DNA of 8,250 nt from Verrucomicrobia bacterium GWC2_42_7 (lineage in GTDB: Bacteria; Verrucomicrobiota; Verrucomicrobiia; Opitutales; GWC2-42-7-A), in the NCBI GenBank assembly GCA_001831055.1, contig MIDO01000116.1:1-8250 (forward strand), written 5' to 3'. Each line of letters starts with the position of its first letter. Position 1 is the first letter of the stretch. Below, piece by piece: positions 1 to 4,222 of this stretch. The notes beneath the pieces were generated by a model. That model searched no databases. It saw nothing but the letters and a program-made list of their open reading frames with translations, and was not told where the DNA came from. A program made the position numbers and the translations under genes.

Positions 1-1065
1 TTTACCGATGTCGTGAAAGAAGCCGCAACGTTTTGCGAGTTCGGGATTAAGGCCTAATTCTGAGGCCAGAAGACTGCAACACCGGGCCACTTCCATAGAA
101 TGGTCGAGCGTGTTTTGGTTGTAGGAGTAGCGATAGTTGAGTTTGCCGATCAAAGTGGTAACTTCAGACGAAGGGACGATGATTCCCAGCTTCATGAGGG
201 CGGTTTCTCCCTTTTTGTAGATGGTCTTTTTCATTTCCTCTTCGGCACGTTGAACATTTTCTTCTATGCCGGCAGGATGGATTCGACCGTCTTTGATCAA
301 GTTTTCGAGGGCAATTTTTGCGACTTCTCGGCGAATGGGATCAAATGATGAAATGAGAACAGACCCGGGGGTTTCGTCGATCATGAGGGTGGTTCCTGTG
401 CGCGACTCAAAGGACTTGATATTGCGTCCTTCTCTACCAATGATGCGTCCCTTTGTATCTTCAGAGGGGATATTGACAATGGTAGAACTCATGTCGTTGA
501 TGGGGCGTGTCACAAGTCGTTGAATGGAATCGATAAGCACGCGTTGAGCTTCTGCTCGAATGTCGGCTTCTGGTTGATCAAGCAGTGTTTTTCTCAAATA
601 CTGCAGTTCTCCTGAGCACTGATGATGCAGCTCTTTTTTGAGATCTTCCTTAATGGATTCTTCCGAACAATGACAAATGCTCTTTAGCTTATTGCGATAA
701 TCCAATTGAAGTCCTTGAATAGAGACCAATTGCTGTTTTAGACACTCTTTTTCTTCTAAAACGTCTTTTGTTTCCCTAGCAAGCACTTGACGATCTTGGG
801 AAAAGCGCTGCCGTTCGTGTTCCATTTCAGACTCTTTTAGTTGAAGGGCCAGTGAGCGCTCATGGCATTGCTTTTCAAACGAAAGGACTTTTTTCTGACA
901 CTCCATTTCTGCTTGAATTTGGGCATTTTGGACCCTCAGAAGTGTCTCTTTCTCAAAGGTTGCAATCTGACTTTGGTGCAATTCGCCAAAACTCTTTACC
1001 CGTCGTAAAAAAAACAGATACGAAATCAGCGTCCCCAATCCAAAATAAATAAAAAATGCAATCAT
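1..1065 (-). CDS. rny: Ribonuclease Y, N-terminal part (runs off left edge)
   Basis: Membrane-anchored endoribonuclease that starts decay of many mRNAs. Read on the minus strand from an ATG at 1065-1063, 355 residues are visible and the frame is open to base 1. Domains in order: one hydrophobic N-terminal anchor (residues about 2-20, followed by RR); a long charged coiled-coil-like stretch (about 25-185); a KH RNA-binding domain with the loop GRIIGREGRN at 206-215; then the start of the HD phosphohydrolase domain, with a conserved His at 322 (DHSMEV) and the metal-binding pair His351-Asp352 in FFHDIGK at the very edge. RNase Y proteins are usually near 520 residues, so about a third is missing, including the rest of the HD domain. 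The start is placed just before the hydrophobic anchor. No clear Shine-Dalgarno precedes it. Two strong hairpins lie immediately upstream. The gene diverges from the plus-strand gene at 1479. Identity is secure; the exact start is less so. Confidence 0.95.
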   Translation of the reverse strand, partial: MIAFFIYFGLGTLISYLFFLRRVKSFGELHQSQIATFEKETLLRVQNAQIQAEMECQKKVLSFEKQCHERSLALQLKESEMEHERQRFSQDRQVLARETKDVLEEKECLKQQLVSIQGLQLDYRNKLKSICHCSEESIKEDLKKELHHQCSGELQYLRKTLLDQPEADIRAEAQRVLIDSIQRLVTRPINDMSSTIVNIPSEDTKGRIIGREGRNIKSFESRTGTTLMIDETPGSVLISSFDPIRREVAKIALENLIKDGRIHPAGIEENVQRAEEEMKKTIYKKGETALMKLGIIVPSSEVTTLIGKLNYRYSYNQNTLDHSMEVARCCSLLASELGLNPELAKRCGFFHDIGK

Positions 1066-1090
1066 TGCTGTATTGTAAAAGTGACAATAG

Positions 1091-1132
1091 TCGGGAAAAC
1101 TTTCTTTTCGCGAGAAAAGAAAGTTTTCCCGA
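1091..1132 (+). terminator. Perfect 19-bp hairpin with GCGA loop and T tract
   Basis: Bases 1091-1109 pair without mismatch with 1114-1132, leaving the four-base loop GCGA (1110-1113). On the plus strand the stem is followed by ACTTTTTT (1133-1140), so it has the form of an intrinsic terminator for plus-strand transcription. No plus-strand gene ends here; the neighbour to the left is rny on the opposite strand. It could stop antisense transcription out of rny. Read in the other direction, it would be a structure in the rny leader, only 26 bp from its start codon. The structure is certain; the role is not. Confidence 0.6.
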
Positions 1133-1154
1133 ACTTTTTTAAGAAAAGCGAATG

Positions 1155-1190
1155 TCGCCTAATCAAAATCACAAGATTTTGATTAGGCGA
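1155..1190. repeat. Perfect 16-bp hairpin, TCGCCT/AAAATC family
   Basis: TCGCCTAATCAAAATC (1155-1170) is followed by the loop ACAA and its exact reverse complement (1175-1190). No T tract follows on either strand, so it is not a classical terminator. A hairpin with nearly the same arms (TCGCCT at the foot, AAAATC near the loop) occurs at 3367-3401. This suggests a repeated small palindrome family rather than a gene-specific signal. Confidence 0.6.
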
Positions 1191-1478
1191 TAGTGGAGAT
1201 TTGTGTTTGAGTTGATTTTCCTGAGTCGGGCTTCTTTTTCCTGATTAAAAGGGTAAAGAAACCCGTGGACCCAACAACTTCAAGCCGCTTCCGACCTCTC
1301 ACTCCAAAACAACATTTTTGCCAAAAGTTGTCAACGCGAATAGTGTTGGGGGTCCAAAAGCGGTCCCAAATAATTTTACTTGCCAAAGAAGGCAGTTTTG
1401 TTGATAATGAACGGTGCCTAATGGGGGTTGATGTGATTCCCTGTTGTGGAGTTTATTGGATAGAAACTTATCAATCTT
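1191..1478. other. Intergenic region upstream of the 1479 gene
   Basis: No convincing gene is seen in this 288-bp stretch. Open frames through it are short, overlap the 1479 gene in another frame or lie antisense, and show no recognisable protein. It should contain the promoter of the plus-strand gene at 1479 and, with 1066-1190, the promoter of rny on the other strand. Apart from the weak promoter candidate listed separately, nothing firm can be assigned. Confidence 0.5.
1428..1457 (+). promoter_or_regulatory. Weak candidate promoter for the 1479 gene
   Basis: TTGATG (1428-1433) and TTTATT (1452-1457) match the sigma-70-type -35 and -10 hexamers at 4 of 6 positions each, with an 18-bp spacer. 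The -10 box ends 21 bp before the ATG at 1479, which would give a very short leader. Matches of this quality occur by chance, so the call is tentative. Confidence 0.2.
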
Positions 1479-2174
1479 ATGAATGTAACTGGACCTCAAT
1501 CAAGTGTTCCTGTGCCGGGAACGGATTCAATGCAAGGCTCGCCTTCAACGTCGGCTGTATTTGGAGAGCAGATTAAAAAGGGAAGTGGTTTGCGTATAGT
1601 TAGAAGAGACGGGACTGTTATTAACCCAGGGATCCATCAAGAGAAGAATCGTACCGAAAGCACTTCTGCCTCAGCTTCTACTTCCGCTTCTGCTGCCGGA
1701 ACGACGGGAGTAACCGCAGAGGAAACCGCTGCACCGGGTAAAATACGTACAGTTCTTAACAAGCTTAAAAAGGTGGGAAGTTGGATAAAGGCACACAAAA
1801 AGCCAATAGCTGTAATGGGTGGATTGCTTGCAATAGCAGGAGGAGTTGCTTTGATGACTACCGGAATAGCCGTAGGGTTATCAATTCCAACGCCCATTGG
1901 TTCAGGTTTGATTGCAATTGGGTTTAAGGCAATTACTTCTGTTGCTAAATCAAACGAAGGGAAAGAAGGGGAGGAAGAATCCAAACTTGATAAAATAGCA
2001 GGGTTTATTGCTTCTACACTAGTAAGTGCTACGGAACTTTTGTCGTTGAATGAGTTTTTTGAAGGGAAACAAAAGGAAGCAGTCGATTATGCAAAGACCT
2101 TAATTCCTTCTTCTCTTAAGCCTAGCTCTGGTACTCCATCAGAGGCAACCCCTGCTACCACACCCGTCATTTAA
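1479..2174 (+). CDS. Putative type III-secreted, Inc-like membrane protein
   Basis: The 231-residue protein is not recognised as a named family. Residues 1-88 are rich in Ser, Thr, Ala and Pro, with a low-complexity Ser/Thr/Ala run at about 60-75 and no Sec signal peptide. A basic segment (about 89-109, many Lys) precedes two hydrophobic stretches (about 109-134 and 140-155), separated by a short Pro-containing turn (SIPTP). A charged linker (158-170, GKEGEEESK), an amphipathic helical part (171-208) and a Ser/Thr/Pro-rich tail follow. Closely spaced paired hydrophobic spans with no signal peptide are the hallmark of chlamydial inclusion-membrane (Inc) proteins and also resemble small translocator-like substrates. 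The next gene, 38 bp on in the same direction, is a SycD/LcrH-type TPR protein, which fits a substrate-chaperone pair. The chaperone-binding pattern PxLxxP of classical translocators is not seen. There is no clear ribosome-binding site, and the start is simply the first in-frame ATG. Coding status is likely; function is inferred. Confidence 0.6.
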   Translation: MNVTGPQSSVPVPGTDSMQGSPSTSAVFGEQIKKGSGLRIVRRDGTVINPGIHQEKNRTESTSASASTSASAAGTTGVTAEETAAPGKIRTVLNKLKKVGSWIKAHKKPIAVMGGLLAIAGGVALMTTGIAVGLSIPTPIGSGLIAIGFKAITSVAKSNEGKEGEEESKLDKIAGFIASTLVSATELLSLNEFFEGKQKEAVDYAKTLIPSSLKPSSGTPSEATPATTPVI

Positions 2175-2212
2175 AATTAACTCATTTTTTTAACCCATTT
2201 TTTCTTATTATC
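2175..2212 (+). other. T-rich spacer with a short tandem repeat
   Basis: The 38-bp gap between the two plus-strand genes contains two near-identical units, TAACTCATTTTTT and TAACCCATTTTTT, back to back. No purine-rich Shine-Dalgarno precedes the ATG at 2213. With no hairpin in the gap, read-through from the upstream gene is likely. How ribosomes are recruited to the second gene is not evident. Confidence 0.35.
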
Positions 2213-2878
2213 ATGGAACAACAAGATCCTGTTTTAGTTTTGGCAGAATTTGCAGCCCAGCAATATGCTGATGCAAACTACCCTATGGGGAATTTTCTGG
2301 AATCACGTGAGGCGTTCACCCAACGTACCGCTATTCAGATTGCAGATTTAATTAAAAATTTCCAATCTGTATTTCAGACAGCTGGACAGCTTTTCGCCGA
2401 AAAAGATTTAGAGGGAAATGCTAAAAAAACCATCGCCGAAATCTATAATTTGGCTAAAAAAGATCCTAAAAATATAACTAATTTGCTTACGGAGGAGCAA
2501 TATCATTCCTTGTTTGATGTTGCAATGTCCGTCTACGACAGCGAAGACTATGAATCCGCATTTATTATGGTTTCAGCGGTGATGGCTCTTTTCCCAACTT
2601 ATATCCAACCCTATATTATCCTCGTCAGTATTACTTGGTTCCAAGAGGGATTTGATGCGGCTATTATGCTTTACGAACAATTAACAAAAGTAATGAAAAA
2701 CCCCCTCCTTTTCTGCTGCGCTGCCGATTGCTATCTGACAAGCGAAGACCTTCATAACCAAGCCACAGGGAAAAGGTTATTGGAGGAAGCCCTCGAACTC
2801 GCCAACTCAAATCCTTCAGAACAAGAAACCTATAAACAACTCATTCCCGATATCGAAGAAATGCTCGCTTCTTTATAG
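2213..2878 (+). CDS. TPR protein, SycD/LcrH-like type III secretion chaperone
   Basis: The 221-residue protein has no signal peptide or membrane span and should be cytosolic. Residues about 92-200 form three TPR-like helix pairs: 92-128 (LTEEQYHSLF..AMSVYDSEDYESA), 130-163 (a helix pair around WFQEGFDAAIMLYEQL) and 164-200 (NPLLFCCAADCYLTSEDL, then a helix ending EEALELA). The 'xxAAxCyl..g' pattern in the third repeat and the overall spacing match class II chaperones of type III secretion (SycD/LcrH/Scc), which bind hydrophobic translocators or effectors in their TPR groove. Those are usually about 160-170 residues, so this protein has a longer helical N-terminal extension. It lies 38 bp after the hydrophobic 1479 protein on the same strand, its probable client. 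In typical translocator operons the chaperone comes first; here it comes second. A general TPR protein of other function remains possible. A hairpin follows at 2903. Confidence 0.7.
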   Translation: MEQQDPVLVLAEFAAQQYADANYPMGNFLESREAFTQRTAIQIADLIKNFQSVFQTAGQLFAEKDLEGNAKKTIAEIYNLAKKDPKNITNLLTEEQYHSLFDVAMSVYDSEDYESAFIMVSAVMALFPTYIQPYIILVSITWFQEGFDAAIMLYEQLTKVMKNPLLFCCAADCYLTSEDLHNQATGKRLLEEALELANSNPSEQETYKQLIPDIEEMLASL

Positions 2879-2902
2879 GGAAGATGGGGGAGTTAAAGTT
2901 TC

Positions 2903-2939
2903 GGGGAAACTACTTTTAGTCGCCTAAAAGCGTTTCCCT
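2903..2939 (+). terminator. Hairpin after the TPR chaperone gene
   Basis: GGGAAAC (2904-2910) pairs with GTTTCCC (2932-2938), and CTTTTAG (2913-2919) pairs with CTAAAAG (2924-2930). The loop is TCGC, there is a small bulge between the two stem parts, and a G-T pair extends the foot. It begins 24 bp after the stop codon of the chaperone gene. There is no T tract behind it on the plus strand, so it is either an atypical terminator or an mRNA 3'-end stabiliser. Confidence 0.45.
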
Positions 2940-2943
2940 CTAA

Positions 2944-3200
2944 CAAAAAAACGTGATTTCAAGTTTCGAGTGTGTTGGACAGCGCATTCACCCTCCGTCA
3001 CGTACTGCTGAAAAAAGTTATTTCATATTTGGAGTGTGTTGGACCTCGGACTCACACTTCCTCACGTACGTATGTACGCTCGGTCGTGTTCGCCTCGTCC
3101 GCCTGCTCCCAAATATTGAACTAACAATTTTCAGCGGGGTTTGGAGGAAAACCTTAGGAATAAGTCCGCCTGCTCGAAAAGTGAACTGACGTTTTTCTGC
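2944..3200. repeat. Foldback element, copy A (nested inverted repeat)
   Basis: A non-coding block of about 257 bp with two nested inverted repeats. The inner one (3007-3135, 129 bp) starts GCTGAAAA and ends TTTTCAGC. Its arms (3007-3044 with 3097-3135) share the GTTGGAC-type and CATATTTGG-type core, and its centre is the near-palindrome GTACGTATGTAC at about 3067-3078. The outer arms are 2944-2980 (AAAAAACGTGATTTCAAG...) and 3163-3199 (CGCCTGCTCGAAAAGTGAAC...), imperfect reverse complements of each other. The same arrangement recurs at 3628-3910. No transposase or other protein is encoded; open frames through it differ between copies. It resembles a MITE-like or foldback intergenic repeat. 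Ends are approximate. Confidence 0.7.
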
Positions 3201-3223
3201 CCCTTCCGAAAAGGAGTTTTTAC

Positions 3224-3275
3224 GTTTTTGCGCAGCAATAAAGTGCCATGAGGCATTTCGTTGCTGCGCAAAAAC
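3224..3275. terminator. Long hairpin with perfect 15-bp outer stem
   Basis: GTTTTTGCGCAGCAA (3224-3238) pairs exactly with 3261-3275. The stem continues inward, with two imperfections, through TGCC/GGCA to a four-base loop (3248-3251). It lies between the convergent plus-strand chaperone gene and minus-strand tRNA, just past foldback copy A. On the minus strand it is followed by TAAAAACTCC, and on the plus strand by TTATTTG; neither is a strong T tract. It may act as a terminator in either direction. Confidence 0.4.
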
Positions 3276-3366
3276 TTATTTGTCTGAAAGATAAAGAGAG
3301 ATGGACGCTCAGAGAAGGTCAGTAAGGACGATGCGGGTTATTGAATCAACTACAAGTCCTTTTCTT
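3276..3366. other. Unassigned intergenic stretch
   Basis: Between two hairpins, with no gene, repeat or clear signal visible on either strand. Confidence 0.4.
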
Positions 3367-3401
3367 TCGCCTCTGAAAATCGAACGATTTTATTGAGGCG
3401 A
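3367..3401. repeat. Second hairpin of the TCGCCT/AAAATC family
   Basis: The outer stem TCGCCTC (3367-3373) pairs with GAGGCGA (3395-3401). After a small internal loop, AAAATCG (3376-3382) pairs with CGATTTT (3385-3391). Size and arm sequence are close to the perfect hairpin at 1155-1190, though the middle of the stem differs. It lies about 90 bp beyond the 3' end of the minus-strand tRNA. It has no T tract on that strand. Confidence 0.5.
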
Positions 3402-3461
3402 CTTTCGTTTTTCTTTGGAAAGCGCGAATTTTTATACGTTTTTTCTTTTCTTGTGAAAAGC

Positions 3462-3477
3462 GAGGTTTTCGTACCTC
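3462..3477 (-). terminator. Candidate terminator of tRNA-Pro
   Basis: On the minus strand, 15 bp after the encoded CCA of the tRNA, GAGGT pairs with ACCTC around a six-base loop and is followed by GCTTTTC. The stem is only 5 bp and the T run only four, so this is a weak but well-placed candidate. Confidence 0.35.
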
Positions 3478-3491
3478 ATTCTTCCTCTCCT

Positions 3492-3568
3492 TGGTCGGGC
3501 TGGAGAGATTTGAACTCTCGACCCCTTGCACCCCATGCAAGTGCGCTACCAGGCTACGCTACAGCCCG
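3492..3568 (-). tRNA. tRNA-Pro (anticodon GGG), CCA encoded
   Basis: Read on the minus strand from 3568: acceptor stem CGGGCTG pairs with CAGCCCG, followed by discriminator A and an encoded CCA (3494-3492). The D arm is GCG...CGC with loop TAGCCTGGTAG. The anticodon stem CTTGC/GCAAG holds the loop ATGGGGT, whose central GGG (3534-3532) reads CCC and CCU proline codons. The T arm is GAGAG/CTCTC with loop TTCAAAT. All arms pair without mismatch and the gene is 77 nt with CCA. It stands alone, with a foldback element on each side. The start at C1 matches other bacterial proline tRNAs, in which C1 pairs with G72. Confidence 0.97.
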
Positions 3569-3586
3569 ACTCAAACGAGATTTTCA

Positions 3587-3614
3587 AGACTACTTAATGC
3601 CCTATATTCGTCAA
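3587..3614 (-). promoter_or_regulatory. Candidate promoter of tRNA-Pro
   Basis: On the minus strand, TTGACG (3614-3609) matches the -35 consensus at 5 of 6 bases. TAGTCT (3592-3587) is a poor -10 match, at 3 of 6. The spacer is 16 bp. The -10 box ends 18 bp before the tRNA's first base, a usual distance for a tRNA gene with a short 5' leader. Confidence 0.4.
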
Positions 3615-3627
3615 GCCCCGATTTCTC

Positions 3628-3910
3628 TTTTTTTGAAAGGGAAACGTTATTTCAATTTTCGAGTGTGTTGGGCAGCGGACTCGCCCTCCGTTACGTACTG
3701 CTGAAAAACATAATTTCAGTTTTTGAGTTCGTTGGACAGCGCATTCGTGCTCAGTCACGTACGCATGTACGCTCTTTCGCTCTCAGCTTGCCCGCCTTCT
3801 CAAAATCCTGAACTAAAGTTTTTCAGCGGGGTTTTGGAGATCTGAGTAAAAAAGATTCACCTTTCCAGCCTGCTCGAGAAATTAAACTAACCTTTCCTTT
3901 TCAAAAAGAA
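3628..3910. repeat. Foldback element, copy B (nested inverted repeat)
   Basis: Second copy of the element at 2944-3200, same orientation, diverged but clearly alignable throughout. The inner inverted repeat is 3700-3827 (128 bp, from GCTGAAAA to TTTCAGC), centred on the near-palindrome GTACGCATGTAC (3759-3770). Outer arms run from about 3628 (TTTTGAAAGGGAAACGTTAT...) to about 3910 (...CCTTTTCAAAAAG), so terminal inverted repeats are clearer here than in copy A. Shared landmarks in both copies are GAGTGTGTTGG, CGTACTGCTGAAAAA, TTTTCAGCGGGGTTT and CCTGCTCGA. It encodes nothing recognisable. It lies upstream of the tRNA-Pro promoter, between the tRNA and the clpC 3' region. Confidence 0.7.
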
Positions 3911-3968
3911 GAATTTTATGTAGGTAAAAATACCTGGATAAACAGTTCTTAGGTAGCCTCTTCCTCCT

Positions 3969-4015
3969 CTACGAATGGCCGCTTCACAACCACCACACCA
4001 AAAGAAGACCTTTGC
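3969..4015. repeat. 48-bp direct repeat, copy 1
   Basis: Bases from CTACGAATGGC to CCACACCAAAAGAAGACC plus TTTGC recur at 4065-4112 with a few substitutions and one single-base indel. The last 27 bases are identical. Both copies contain an ATG that opens a very short frame, but the indel puts the frames out of register, so a conserved peptide is unlikely. Confidence 0.65.
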
Positions 4016-4064
4016 ACACGGGGCCAAAAAACCTCAATAGACATGGTTTGTCTCTCCTTCCCCA

Positions 4065-4112
4065 CTACGAATGGCGGTTTCCCAACCCACCACACCAAAA
4101 GAAGACCTTTGC
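4065..4112. repeat. 48-bp direct repeat, copy 2
   Basis: Partner of 3969-4015, 96 bp further right in the same orientation. Its right end (TTTGC) runs into the left arm of the hairpin at 4109-4150, so repeat and hairpin are fused here, whereas copy 1 has no such hairpin after it. Confidence 0.65.
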
Positions 4113-4150
4113 GGAGGAATAAGTTCCATTAGGAAGTTATTCCTCCGCAA
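4109..4150. terminator. Strong hairpin between clpC and the direct repeats
   Basis: TTGCGGAGGAATAA (4109-4122) pairs exactly with 4137-4150. After one G-G mismatch the stem continues with TTCC/GGAA around the loop ATTA. On the plus strand GTACCTCTTTTTCT follows; on the minus strand, the direction of clpC, there is no T tract. It may be a second, back-up terminator or 3'-end stem for the clpC transcript. Confidence 0.4.
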
Positions 4151-4174
4151 GTACCTCTTTTTCTGAAAGGGGCT

Positions 4175-4216
4175 TGGGGAAAACCCATTTTGGGGGACAA
4201 AAATGGGTTTTCCCCA
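4175..4216 (-). terminator. 17-bp perfect hairpin just after clpC
   Basis: Bases 4175-4191 (TGGGGAAAACCCATTTT) and 4200-4216 are exact reverse complements with an 8-base loop. The stem begins 6 bp beyond the clpC stop codon (minus strand). It is the best candidate for the 3' end of the mcsA-mcsB-clpC transcript. No T tract follows the stem in the clpC direction (AGCCCCTTTC), so termination by this stem alone is uncertain; protection of the mRNA end is an alternative. Confidence 0.55.
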
Positions 4217-4222
4217 GAACTT

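Noticed and set aside
1265..1576. Plus-strand open frame of 103 residues
   Set aside because: Overlaps the start of the 1479 gene in another frame, has an unusual composition rich in Cys and Trp, and has no recognisable domain. The 1479 frame is better supported.
2953..3189. Plus-strand open frame of 78 residues
   Set aside because: Lies wholly within foldback copy A; the frame is not maintained in copy B, so the similarity is at the DNA level, not the protein level.
3346..3540. Minus-strand open frame of 64 residues
   Set aside because: It begins inside the tRNA-Pro gene, a common false call; its start and first residues are just the translated tRNA, and the rest is low-complexity Lys/Arg-rich sequence from hairpin DNA.
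3393..3811. Two plus-strand open frames of about 105 residues
   Set aside because: Both run antisense through the tRNA and into foldback copy B and resemble no known protein.
2944..4150. CRISPR array
   Set aside because: Only two copies of each repeat type, spaced irregularly, with repeat lengths and internal structure unlike CRISPR repeats.
3973..4171. Short peptides starting at the ATG in each direct repeat (21 and 31 codons)
   Set aside because: A one-base indel puts the two copies in different frames after a few codons, so no peptide is conserved, and no ribosome-binding site precedes either.
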